From: Clostridiales bacterium
Lineage (GTDB): Bacteria; Bacillota; Clostridia; Saccharofermentanales; Saccharofermentanaceae
Direction of reading: 5' to 3'
NCBI GenBank assembly: GCA_017612755.1
Contig: JAGAFH010000136.1
Span: 1-9,696, forward strand
Length of the DNA: 9,696 bases
Shown: positions 1 through 6,119 of the stretch, in pieces
Position numbering within the stretch: position 1 is the first letter of the stretch
Layout: every line of letters starts with the position of its first letter
Notes under the pieces: model-generated
Databases searched by the model: none
The model's input: only the letters and a program-made list of their open reading frames with translations
Told to the model about the DNA's origin: nothing
Translations under genes and position numbers: made by a program

Positions 1-828
1 GTCCTGTCTTTTGAGATCTTTCCTCCCAAGCATGATGAGGAACTTAAAAATATCGATGCTACACTTGAGATCTTATGTGATCTTAAGCCTGACTATATAA
101 GCGTTACCTTTGGTGCCGGCGGAAGCTCCAACAACAATAAGACTATCTCCATCGCCAGAAAGATCAAGGAAGTCTATAAGGTTGAGCCCGTGGTACACCT
201 GACATGCCTTACATACGACAAGCCTGAGATAGATTCCTTCTGCCGGGAACTTCAGGATAACGGAATAGAGAATATCCTGGCTTTAAGGGGCGATGTAAAT
301 CCCAATCTCGCTCCCAAGAATGTATTTATGCATGCCAGTGATCTGATCTCATATATAAAGCCCAGGACTGATTTCTGCATCGCCGGAGCCTGCTATCCCG
401 AGTGCCATCCCGAATCTCCCGATAAGGTGTCCGAGTACAGAAATCTTAAGAAGAAGGTGGATGCCGGTGCGGAAGTACTCCTTTCCCAGCTGTTTTTCGA
501 TAATTCCTATTTCTATGACTTCGTTGAGGGTGCCAGGATCGCAGGAATAGATGTTCCCATTACTCCCGGAATAATGCCCTGCCTTTCCGCCAGGACTATA
601 AACAGGATGGTAAATACCTGCGGAGCATCTCTTCCTGAGCGCTTTAAGAAGATCCTTACACGTTATGAGGATAATGAAGAGGCTCTCTTTGATGCGGGAA
701 TGTATTATGCCATCAGCCAGATAATAGATCTCCTTACATCAGGATGCGACGGCATACATCTTTATACCATGAATAATCCGGTAGTTGCCGGAAAGATCTG
801 CGACAGCATCAGAAATATCATTTCTTGA
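1..828 (+). CDS. metF: Methylenetetrahydrofolate reductase, 5' end cut by window
   Basis: This is the 3' part of metF, whose product reduces 5,10-methylenetetrahydrofolate to 5-methyltetrahydrofolate using a flavin, feeding methionine synthesis and C1 metabolism in the cytoplasm. The frame is open from base 1, and 275 residues are visible. The visible protein begins VLSFEIFPPK, the start of the TIM barrel; its Glu (visible residue 5) matches the catalytic Glu28 of E. coli MetF. Further family motifs are ISVTFGAGG, HLTCLT, ALRGD (the Asp corresponding to E. coli Asp120), KKVDAGAE followed by QLFFDN, and the C-terminal GIHLYTMNNP. By comparison with the family only about 10-20 N-terminal residues are missing. 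The stop codon TGA lies at 826-828, inside the end of the convergent methyltransferase gene. The upstream context is outside the window, so I cannot say whether metF belongs to an operon. Confidence 0.95.
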   Translation, partial: VLSFEIFPPKHDEELKNIDATLEILCDLKPDYISVTFGAGGSSNNNKTISIARKIKEVYKVEPVVHLTCLTYDKPEIDSFCRELQDNGIENILALRGDVNPNLAPKNVFMHASDLISYIKPRTDFCIAGACYPECHPESPDKVSEYRNLKKKVDAGAEVLLSQLFFDNSYFYDFVEGARIAGIDVPITPGIMPCLSARTINRMVNTCGASLPERFKKILTRYEDNEEALFDAGMYYAISQIIDLLTSGCDGIHLYTMNNPVVAGKICDSIRNIIS

Positions 829-2017
829 GCTTATAGTAGTTGTTGAGCTGGCACTTGATGTTGCCGTTATAAAGCTTAGTCCTTTTGTCTGCCTTGTGGC
901 CGCAGGCCTGTTCGAAGGTGTCTTCAGGAGATATGACCGACAGCCGCACTCCTTTTTTACAGAAACCGTCATTTGTTAAATAGGTGGATGCGATCATGCG
1001 GTAGATCTCATCTGCTTCTTCCGGCGTCATGAGCCTTCCTCCGTAGGGAGGATTGGTAAGGATGAGCTGCCTGTCAGATCCTGTTATGGACTGCAGGGCT
1101 TCCGGAGTCCTTGTTTCCGCATCGGCAGTCTGAAATCTTATAAGCTTTTCCACCCCTGCATGTTCAGCGTTGGCTTTTGCAGATTCAATAGCTTTTCTGT
1201 CTATATCGGAACCAAAGAAGAATATATCGTCGGGAGCTGACATATCTTCCAGATCAAGAGCCTCTTCTCTCGCTTTCTTGTAGGCATAGGAGCCGATATA
1301 GGGAAGAGTCTCATAGGAGAAGTGTCTGTTCTTTCCGGGAGCGCAGCCGCAGGCTATGAGGGCAGCCTCGATGAGGATGGTCCCCGAGCCGCAGAAGGGA
1401 TCAACCAGGGCCTCGTTAAAGAAAGGTCTGTATCTTGAAAGGGTCACCATACCTGCTGCCAGGGTCTCCCTGATGGGAGCTTCGTGAGTCAGTGGCCTGT
1501 AGCCTCTCTTGTGAAGGCCGTCCCCGGAGGTATCGATCATCATCCTGACAACATCATTTACTATTCCGAACTGGACCTTTACTTCGCCTGTGTTCCTGTC
1601 CTCGGCGATCATTCCGTTGTCGGGAAGGCCTCTGCTCCTGCAAAGAGACCTGACAATGGCTTTCTTGGCCAGGGACTGGCAGGCACTGATACCGTAAAGC
1701 TTACTCTTTCTGGAAAAACCGTTGATGATAAAGGAATAACCTTTGGGGATAAGATCATCCCAGGAAAGGTCAGCGGTCTTGTCGAAAAACTCTTCAAACT
1801 CTGTTGCCTTAAAGCTTCCGACTTCAAAGAAGACCCTCTCTCCGCGCCTTACCCACATATTTACGCGGGCAACATGGATCTCCCAGTCGTCGTCGGGAAC
1901 AGAAAGAGTAACGACGCCGTCAGTTACGGTAATGTCCTCTTTCAGATAGCCGCAGCCGGTAAGGTCGTCTCTTACACAGGACTCCAGTCCAAACAATGTT
2001 GTTACTACGATATTCAT
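818..2017 (-). CDS. THUMP-domain class I rRNA guanine-N2 methyltransferase (RlmL/YpsC family)
   Basis: A 399-residue cytoplasmic SAM-dependent RNA methyltransferase of the COG0116 family (E. coli RlmL N-terminal half, B. subtilis YpsC), expected to make m2G in 23S rRNA; the exact target nucleotide cannot be read from sequence. The N-terminal part (about residues 1-150) is the ferredoxin-like/THUMP RNA-binding region. Then come the family motif LHKRGYR (169-175), the SAM-binding motif DPFCGSGTI (206-214) and the catalytic motif IV NPPYG (322-326). The end, KLYNGNIKC, is also typical. I chose ATG 2015-2017 because MNIVVTTLFGLE aligns with the usual family start. A TTG at 2072-2074 and ATGs near 2057 would add a hydrophobic tail that the family lacks. 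The chosen start has no Shine-Dalgarno sequence: seven pyrimidines separate it from a perfect extended -10. The gene is convergent with metF and overlaps it by 11 bp. Confidence 0.9.
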   Translation of the reverse strand: MNIVVTTLFGLESCVRDDLTGCGYLKEDITVTDGVVTLSVPDDDWEIHVARVNMWVRRGERVFFEVGSFKATEFEEFFDKTADLSWDDLIPKGYSFIINGFSRKSKLYGISACQSLAKKAIVRSLCRSRGLPDNGMIAEDRNTGEVKVQFGIVNDVVRMMIDTSGDGLHKRGYRPLTHEAPIRETLAAGMVTLSRYRPFFNEALVDPFCGSGTILIEAALIACGCAPGKNRHFSYETLPYIGSYAYKKAREEALDLEDMSAPDDIFFFGSDIDRKAIESAKANAEHAGVEKLIRFQTADAETRTPEALQSITGSDRQLILTNPPYGGRLMTPEEADEIYRMIASTYLTNDGFCKKGVRLSVISPEDTFEQACGHKADKRTKLYNGNIKCQLNNYYKLKK

Positions 2018-2033
2018 AAAAAGGATTATATCA
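2017..2033 (-). promoter_or_regulatory. Extended -10 promoter abutting the methyltransferase start codon
   Basis: Read on the minus strand, positions 2033 to 2025 are TGATATAAT, a perfect extended -10 element. The hexamer 17 bp upstream (2053-2048, ATGTTA) matches the -35 consensus at only three places, so the TGn extension probably compensates. Only seven pyrimidines (CCTTTTT, 2024-2018) lie between the -10 and the ATG, so the first purine at a normal initiation distance is the A of the start codon. This predicts a leaderless transcript. A perfect TTGACA also occurs on the minus strand at 2074-2069, but its possible -10 partners (such as GTTAAA at 2051-2046) are poor. Confidence 0.6.
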
Positions 2034-2118
2034 AAAACAGCATTTTTTAACATGCTCATCAAAAAACGTGTCAATACCTTTTTTTGAAAATTTGATGTCC
2101 TTCAGCCGTGGACAGGTA

Positions 2119-2140
2119 ATTGTGAAATGGTGTTCACAAT
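2119..2140. repeat. Perfect 8-bp inverted repeat ATTGTGAA-N6-TTCACAAT, probable operator
   Basis: ATTGTGAA (2119-2126) and TTCACAAT (2133-2140) are exact reverse complements separated by six bases. The shape is that of a binding site for a dimeric transcription factor. The half-sites resemble those of Rex (TTGTGAA), but Rex sites normally have four central bases, not six. The CRP consensus TGTGA-N6-TCACA is also not met, since the spacing here is eight. The site is about 100 bp upstream of the methyltransferase start and about 300 bp upstream of proA. The protein that binds is unknown. Confidence 0.55.
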
Positions 2141-2194
2141 GCCGAAAACACCCATAAATCAGCGGTCATGTTACCGTAAAATTTCTGTAACTGT

Positions 2195-2217
2195 TTTGTC
2201 ATTTTACCCTTGACAAA
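2195..2217. repeat. 7-bp inverted repeat TTTGTCA-N9-TGACAAA
   Basis: TTTGTCA (2195-2201) and TGACAAA (2211-2217) are exact reverse complements with a nine-base AT-rich spacer. The right arm includes a TTGACA hexamer. It is not followed by a T-tract, so it does not look like a terminator. An operator or a weak RNA hairpin is possible, and chance is not excluded in such AT-rich DNA. Confidence 0.35.
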
Positions 2218-2279
2218 TGAGGATGCCCACAACCGTAGGGTTTTGAACTATGTCAAAAATATGAATGCTTGTTTTTAGG

Positions 2280-2309
2280 TTATCGACAGAGTTATGAACA
2301 TTATGAACA
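2280..2309 (+). repeat. Tandem TTATGAACA nonamers with a preceding TTATCGACA
   Basis: TTATGAACA occurs twice back to back (2292-2300 and 2301-2309), and the related TTATCGACA lies just before (2280-2288). The TGAACA core is shared with the TGTGAACA half-sites at 2131-2138 and 2380-2387 (minus strand), so this looks like a third member of the same repeat family. The resemblance to the DnaA box TTATCCACA is only partial: one mismatch in the first copy and two in the others. Confidence 0.5.
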
Positions 2310-2379
2310 TAAAAACACCCCTTTTTGTGTGTAAAACACTGTTTGACAGGTTTAAAAATAAAATTCCTTTGAATGAAAA

Positions 2380-2395
2380 TGTTCACAATTTCACA
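2380..2395 (-). repeat. Abutting direct repeats TGTGAAAT and TGTGAACA at the proA promoter
   Basis: Read on the minus strand, 2395-2388 is TGTGAAAT and 2387-2380 is TGTGAACA. The same two 8-mers make up the palindrome at 2119-2140, but there they face each other. The pair covers the place where the proA -35 hexamer should be (2385-2390), so a bound protein would either block RNA polymerase or stand in for the missing -35. Confidence 0.5.
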
Positions 2396-2404
2396 GGCCA
2401 TAAA

Positions 2405-2413
2405 TGTTATAAT
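2405..2413 (+). promoter_or_regulatory. Extended -10 promoter of the proA-rpiB-upp operon
   Basis: TGTTATAAT is a perfect extended -10 element (TGn plus TATAAT at 2408-2413), with transcription expected to start near 2420. The hexamer at the ideal -35 place (2385-2390, ACAATT) is poor and overlaps the TGTGAA repeats, which suggests a regulated promoter. The predicted leader is only about 20 nt and ends in a good ribosome binding site (AGGAG, 2431-2435). Confidence 0.65.
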
Positions 2414-2442
2414 CGATTAGAAAAATAATAAGGAGACGGTAT

Positions 2443-3699
2443 ATGTCTGATCTTACTTCGGATGCCATCAAAGCCAAAGAAGCTTCAAGGCTTATGGCAG
2501 TCCTTTCCACTGAGACTAAGAATAACGCCCTTTCTGAGATATCCAAGGCTCTTCTTGATTCATCTGAACTTATTTTCAAGGCCAACAGGGAAGATCTTGA
2601 ACTGGCAGAAAAGACAGGTCTTGAGACGCCCCTTCTTAAGAGGCTTAAGTTTGATGAAACAAAGCTCAATGACGTCAGATCCGGTATCGAAGGCCTTATA
2701 GGTCTTGAGGATCCGGTGGGAAAGAAGCTCCTTCATACTACATTAAACGACGGATTGGAGCTCTATAAGGTCACATGTCCTATCGGTGTTATCGGAGTCA
2801 TCTTTGAGTCCCGTCCCGATGCCCTTGTCCAGATCGCATCCCTCTGCGTTAAGAGCGGAAATGCCGTATTTCTTAAAGGCGGCAGGGAGGCAGACAAGAG
2901 TAACAGGGCCCTGGCATCTGTTATCTATGAGGCAGGCGTTAAGGCAGGCCTTCCCGAAGGGTGGCTTCATCTGATCACTACCCGTGAAGATGTTACAAAC
3001 ATGCTCTCTCTTACGGAGCAGATCGACCTTATCATCCCCAGGGGATCCAATGAGTTCGTTAAATACATAATGCAGAATACAACGATCCCGGTAATGGGTC
3101 ATGCGGACGGCGTCTGCCATACTTATATCGATAAAGATGCGGATATAGACACTGCCGTTAAGGTGGCTGTAGATGCCAAGACCCAGTATGTATCCGTATG
3201 TAATGCCACCGAGACCATACTTATAGATTCATCCATAAAGGATCAGATCGTTCCCGTCCTTTATGATGCCCTCCGCGAAAAGGGCGTCGAGATCTTCGAA
3301 GAGGATCAGGTGGAGGACTGGCATCATGAATATCTTGACTACAAGGTATCAGTAAAGTTCGTATCCGGAGTTAAGGAAGCAGTTGAACACATCAACAGGT
3401 ATGGTTCCGGACATACGGATGCCATCATCACAAAGAATATGGAGACTGCTGAGTTCTTCATGAACTCCGTTGATTCGGGAAGCGTACTTCTCAACTGTTC
3501 CACCAGATTTGCCGACGGATTCAGATACGGATTCGGAGCCGAGGTAGGTATCTCCACCTCCAAGCTTCATGCCAGAGGTCCTGTAGGCCTGGAAGGACTT
3601 GTATCCTACAAGTTCAAGCTCTACGGAAGCGGAGACACGGTAGGGGAATTCGCATCCGGCGAAAAGACATTTAAACACATCAGGAGGAATGATATATGA
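2443..3699 (+). CDS. proA: Glutamate-5-semialdehyde dehydrogenase (gamma-glutamyl phosphate reductase)
   Basis: The 418-residue cytosolic enzyme performs the second step of proline synthesis, the NADPH-dependent reduction of gamma-glutamyl phosphate to glutamate-5-semialdehyde. It belongs to the aldehyde dehydrogenase superfamily and has the usual family length. Recognisable segments are the N-terminal helical region with NNALSEISKAL, the cofactor-binding PIGVIGVIFESRPDA (113-127), KGGREADKSN (145-154), IIPRGSN (197-203), GHADGVCH (219-226) and QYVSVCNATET (248-258), which holds the catalytic Cys253. ATG 2443 is preceded by AGGAG at 2431-2435 with seven-base spacing. The partner kinase gene proB is not adjacent, so it must lie elsewhere or before the window. 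The stop overlaps the rpiB start as ATGA, implying translational coupling. Confidence 0.97.
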   Translation: MSDLTSDAIKAKEASRLMAVLSTETKNNALSEISKALLDSSELIFKANREDLELAEKTGLETPLLKRLKFDETKLNDVRSGIEGLIGLEDPVGKKLLHTTLNDGLELYKVTCPIGVIGVIFESRPDALVQIASLCVKSGNAVFLKGGREADKSNRALASVIYEAGVKAGLPEGWLHLITTREDVTNMLSLTEQIDLIIPRGSNEFVKYIMQNTTIPVMGHADGVCHTYIDKDADIDTAVKVAVDAKTQYVSVCNATETILIDSSIKDQIVPVLYDALREKGVEIFEEDQVEDWHHEYLDYKVSVKFVSGVKEAVEHINRYGSGHTDAIITKNMETAEFFMNSVDSGSVLLNCSTRFADGFRYGFGAEVGISTSKLHARGPVGLEGLVSYKFKLYGSGDTVGEFASGEKTFKHIRRNDI

Positions 3700-4148
3700 G
3701 GATATCCATCGCGTCAGATCATGCGGGATATGACTTAAGGAAGAAGGTGGAGATCCACCTGGAAGAGCTGGGCCATGAGGTGATCTCAGGCGGAGCTGAT
3801 TCAGGGGAGAAGCCTTTCAGCTACGTAGAGGCCGGTAAAAAAGTTGCAGAGGATGTTCTTGGCGGTAAGGCTGACAGGGGCATCGCCATCTGCGGAACAG
3901 GTATCGGCATTTCCATCGTTGTCAATAAGTACAAGGGAATAAGATGCGGCCTTTCAAGTAACGAGTATATGGCCCGGATGAGCCGCCAGCATAATGATGC
4001 CAACGTTCTTGCCTTCGGCGCCAGGGTAGTAGGTTCCGCCGTTGCCCTCGCCATGGTGGATGCATTCCTGGAGGAGACTTTTGCCGGCGAAAGACATGCG
4101 GTAAGAGTCAACGATATCAGGGCATTGGAAGACGAGAACTTTAAATGA
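3696..4148 (+). CDS. rpiB: RpiB/LacAB-family sugar phosphate isomerase, probable ribose-5-phosphate isomerase B
   Basis: The 150-residue protein should interconvert ribose-5-phosphate and ribulose-5-phosphate in the pentose phosphate pathway. Visible active-site features are ASDHAG with Asp8 and His9, the catalytic Cys66 in AICGTGIGIS (with Thr68), His99 in RQHNDAN, and the phosphate-binding arginines Arg133 and Arg137 in GERHAVR. One family motif is altered: the usual DYP segment reads FSYVEAG (41-47), with no proline. That leaves room for another sugar phosphate substrate, as in LacA/LacB or allose-6-phosphate isomerases. The start ATG shares four bases with the proA stop (ATGA), and a perfect AGGAGG (3682-3687) lies in the end of proA. 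Its position just before upp and the atp operon matches rpiB (ywlF) in B. subtilis, which supports the name. Confidence 0.88.
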   Translation: MRISIASDHAGYDLRKKVEIHLEELGHEVISGGADSGEKPFSYVEAGKKVAEDVLGGKADRGIAICGTGIGISIVVNKYKGIRCGLSSNEYMARMSRQHNDANVLAFGARVVGSAVALAMVDAFLEETFAGERHAVRVNDIRALEDENFK

Positions 4149-4177
4149 TCCGATAATAATTTATGGAGGAAAGATAT

Positions 4178-4810
4178 ATGTCAGAGAATGTATTTGTATT
4201 TGATCACCCCCTTATCCAGCACAAGGTTTCACACCTCCGTGACAAGGAGACCAGCACCAAAGAGTTCAGGGAACTGGTATCAGAGATCTCGATGCTCATG
4301 GCTTATGAGGTAACAAGAGATCTTCCCATGAAGGAAGTGGAGATCGAAACGCCTGTTGCAGTGGCTAAGACAAAGGTCCTTGCCGGCAAGCAGATCGCCA
4401 TCGTTCCTATCCTCCGCGCAGGCCTCGGTATGGTGGACGGTATGGTGGAGATGATCCCCAACGTCAGAGTCGGACATATCGGTCTTTACAGAGATCCTGT
4501 CACTGTAGAGCCTGTTGAATATTACTGCAAGCTCCCTGAAGATATCGCAGAAAGAGACGTTATCCTCTTAGATCCCATGCTGGCTACCGGCGGATCCGCT
4601 TCCGCAGCTATAGGATTTTTGAAGAAGAGAGGCATCACTAATATCAAGTTCATGTGCCTTATCGCAGCTCCCGAGGGTATCGCCAGGATCACTGAAGACC
4701 ACCCTGACGTAAGGATCTTCTGCGCTGCCAAGGATGAGAAGCTGAACGACCATTCCTACATCGTACCCGGATTGGGAGATGCAGGAGACAGGCTTTTCGG
4801 CACCAACTGA
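4178..4810 (+). CDS. upp: Uracil phosphoribosyltransferase
   Basis: The 210-residue cytosolic enzyme makes UMP from uracil and PRPP in pyrimidine salvage. The sequence shows the UPRT-specific start [19 protein letters not shown], the segment ILRAGLGM (78-85), the PRPP-binding loop [11 protein letters not shown] (131-141) and the C-terminal uracil-binding motif [12 protein letters not shown] (194-205). I chose ATG 4178 because GGAGGA (4165-4170) is placed correctly before it. An in-frame ATG at 4163 would put that ribosome binding site inside the coding sequence. The gene follows rpiB by 29 bp and ends the operon at the terminator 4825-4854. glyA, which separates rpiB and upp in B. subtilis, is absent here. 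Confidence 0.97.
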   Translation: MSENVFVFDHPLIQHKVSHLRDKETSTKEFRELVSEISMLMAYEVTRDLPMKEVEIETPVAVAKTKVLAGKQIAIVPILRAGLGMVDGMVEMIPNVRVGHIGLYRDPVTVEPVEYYCKLPEDIAERDVILLDPMLATGGSASAAIGFLKKRGITNIKFMCLIAAPEGIARITEDHPDVRIFCAAKDEKLNDHSYIVPGLGDAGDRLFGTN

Positions 4811-4824
4811 CCTGTGATCCTATC

Positions 4825-4854
4825 AGAGACCGTTTTTACAGCGGTCTCTTTTTT
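4825..4854 (+). terminator. Intrinsic terminator after upp
   Basis: AGAGACCG (4825-4832) pairs perfectly with CGGTCTCT (4842-4849) across a nine-base loop, and a run of Ts (4849-4854) follows directly. It lies 14 bp after the upp stop and separates the proA-rpiB-upp transcript from the ATP synthase operon. Confidence 0.9.
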
Positions 4855-4879
4855 GGGCATTTTACCGCAACTGCCCATA

Positions 4880-4907
4880 TTGAAAAAAACGGTACTGATA
4901 GTAAAAT
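4880..4907 (+). promoter_or_regulatory. Probable promoter of the ATP synthase operon
   Basis: TTGAAA (4880-4885) and TAAAAT (4902-4907) each match the sigma-A consensus at five of six places, with a 16-bp spacer. The ATG of atpB is 38 bp past the -10, leaving a leader of roughly 30 nt that contains an AGAAGGG-type ribosome binding site (4933-4939). A perfect dyad, ATAGTA-AAA-TACTAT (4898-4912), is centred on the -10. A second dyad, TGGGCA-N12-TGCCCA (4854-4877), lies immediately upstream of the -35. Confidence 0.6.
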
Positions 4908-4945
4908 ACTATGAGTGATAAAAATAAGGGAAAGAAGGGTAGTTT

Positions 4946-5779
4946 ATGACCTGGCTTTCAGAGTTTGGAAGGTCTTTTATCGATCATCTTATCGAAGAGG
5001 TAAAGATAGGTGATATCGGTGAAGAGATCAATGAAGGGATAATGCAGGTCAAGCATTATTTTGATCTTGGAGGTGTCAAGTTCCTCCTGACAGACGCGGT
5101 CATCGTGTCATGGATCGCCATTATCCTGGTCATTCTCCTTACTTCGTTCCTGGCAAGGAAACCAAAGATGGTTCCCGACGGTAAGCAGAATATCATCGAG
5201 GCTCTTGTCTCCCTGGTATTGTCTACCTGCGAAGGCTTTGGAATGAACCGTAAGGAAGCAGAGCATGTAGCTCCCATGATAATGACCATCGCGTTTATCA
5301 TTGCAGGATGTAACGTCATTTCCGCATTTAAGATCAGTCCCCCGGCGAAGAATATCGCTTTCCCTGTGGGAATGGCGATTTTTACCATTTTCTATGTCCT
5401 ATACATATCCATCAGGTTCGTGGGCTTTAAGGGATTCTGGACCTATATGACGGAACCTATGCCGGGACTTCTGCCTTTCAAGGTCCTGGACCTTATGATC
5501 AAGCCCGTATCCCTGTCGCTCCGACTTTTCGGTAACGTTTTCGGCGCCTTCGTATTTATGGAGTTCCTCTATATCCTGGTGCCTATCGTCGTTCCCGGAG
5601 TCTTCGGACTGTGGTTCGACCTTACGGACGGACTTCTGCAGGCGGTAGTATTCTCATATCTCACCATGTCATATATCGGCGAGATCGTTGAGATCGGTCA
5701 CGAAAGACAGGAGCATCCCGAACTGTTCGTGAAAAAGAAGAAAGAAAAGAAAACAGAGGCCCAGGCAGCAAATGCCTGA
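4946..5779 (+). CDS. atpB: F-type ATP synthase subunit a
   Basis: Subunit a is the membrane stator of the F0 motor and forms the two half-channels that pass ions to the c-ring. The 277-residue protein has about six hydrophobic segments (near residues 51-70, 108-128, 137-157, 178-200, 204-221 and 228-250). The essential stator arginine is Arg193 in SLRLFGN (equivalent to E. coli Arg210), and LLQAVVFS (230-237) holds the glutamine corresponding to E. coli Gln252. At the place of E. coli Glu219 (nine residues after the arginine) there is Phe202, with a Glu at 206 instead. The C-terminus ends in a lysine-rich tail (263-269). It is the first gene of the operon, as no atpI precedes it. The start ATG 4946 is supported by AGAAGGG six bases upstream. 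Confidence 0.95.
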   Translation: MTWLSEFGRSFIDHLIEEVKIGDIGEEINEGIMQVKHYFDLGGVKFLLTDAVIVSWIAIILVILLTSFLARKPKMVPDGKQNIIEALVSLVLSTCEGFGMNRKEAEHVAPMIMTIAFIIAGCNVISAFKISPPAKNIAFPVGMAIFTIFYVLYISIRFVGFKGFWTYMTEPMPGLLPFKVLDLMIKPVSLSLRLFGNVFGAFVFMEFLYILVPIVVPGVFGLWFDLTDGLLQAVVFSYLTMSYIGEIVEIGHERQEHPELFVKKKKEKKTEAQAANA

Positions 5780-5820
5780 TCAAACATTAACTTAGTTTAT
5801 AAATATTCGGAGGTAATATT

Positions 5821-6102
5821 ATGGATCTGATGATTAAGCTTATGCCCGCTATGCTCGAAGCAACAGCAGCAAGCCCCAAGGCTCTTGCAGCACTTGGCGC
5901 AGGACTTGCTATCGGTCTCGGAGCTCTCGGATGCGGACTTGGAATGGGTATCGCAGCAGGACATGCACTTGAGGCAGGCGCAAGACAGCCTGAGATCTTC
6001 GGTAAGCTCCAGGCACTCCTTCTTACGGCGATCGTATTCATCGAGTCACTTGGTATCTATGCCCTCGTTGTCGCATTGCTCTTGATCTTTACAGTGAAAT
6101 GA
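5821..6102 (+). CDS. atpE: F-type ATP synthase subunit c
   Basis: This 93-residue proteolipid forms the rotating c-ring. It has an N-terminal extension of about 15-20 residues, then two transmembrane helices: helix 1 (about 22-48) with a glycine-rich GLGMG stretch, and helix 2 (about 64-90). The polar loop RQP (55-57) binds the gamma/epsilon foot. The ion-carrying carboxylate is Glu75 in FIESLGIY. Compared with the Na+-binding ring of Ilyobacter tartaricus (Gln32, Glu65, Ser66, Thr67, Tyr70), Glu75, Ser76 and Tyr80 are kept. The Gln position is Met42 and the Thr position is Leu77, so the Na+ site is incomplete and H+ is the more likely coupling ion. GGAGGT at 5809-5814, six bases before the ATG, is the strongest ribosome binding site of the operon. 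That fits the high copy number of c. Confidence 0.96.
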   Translation: MDLMIKLMPAMLEATAASPKALAALGAGLAIGLGALGCGLGMGIAAGHALEAGARQPEIFGKLQALLLTAIVFIESLGIYALVVALLLIFTVK

Positions 6103-6119
6103 ATAGGAGATAATGAAAG

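Larger units (their letters stand above)
2018..2442. other. 425-bp gene-free divergent control region rich in short repeats
   Basis: This spacer lies between the divergently transcribed methyltransferase and proA genes. I see no convincing gene in it: its only open frame of note (minus strand, 2204-2401) has no ribosome binding site and runs through the repeats. It contains the two outward-facing extended -10 promoters, three pairs of TGTGAA/TATGAACA-type 8-9-mers, a 7-bp dyad at 2195-2217, and four exact TTGACA hexamers (plus strand 2210-2215 and 2343-2348; minus strand 2069-2074 and 2251-2256). None of these hexamers has a good -10 at normal spacing. There is no T-box signature and no riboswitch core that I recognise. 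Confidence 0.7.

Noticed and set aside
1484..2050. A 188-codon open frame on the plus strand opposite the methyltransferase.
   Set aside because: It is antisense to a gene with clear family motifs, lacks a recognisable domain and looks like a mirror of the codon pattern of the real gene.
2018..2074. A longer methyltransferase starting at TTG 2074.
   Set aside because: It adds 19 residues that the family does not have, and the added stretch overlaps the extended -10 promoter.
2119..2140. A canonical Rex or CRP operator.
   Set aside because: Half-sites fit Rex, but the centre is six bases instead of four; for CRP the TGTGA to TCACA distance is eight instead of six. I kept it only as an unassigned operator-like palindrome.
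2280..2309. A DnaA-box cluster or replication origin, because of three TTATNNACA nonamers.
   Set aside because: None is the TTATCCACA consensus; the copies differ at the conserved CC positions, and no dnaA or dnaN gene or AT-rich unwinding element accompanies them.
2204..2401. A 65-codon open frame on the minus strand in the divergent spacer.
   Set aside because: There is no ribosome binding site before its ATG, no recognisable motif, and it runs through the promoter-proximal repeats.
2018..2442. A T-box or riboswitch controlling proA.
   Set aside because: The promoter lies about 30 bp before proA, leaving too short a leader, and no T-box sequence or terminator hairpin is present.
4163..4177. 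An earlier in-frame ATG for upp at 4163.
   Set aside because: The GGAGGA ribosome binding site would then be inside the coding sequence; ATG 4178 has correct spacing and fits the family start.
5821..6102. A firm call of a Na+-translocating ATP synthase.
   Set aside because: The helix-1 glutamine and the threonine of the Na+ motif are replaced by Met42 and Leu77, so the signature is incomplete.
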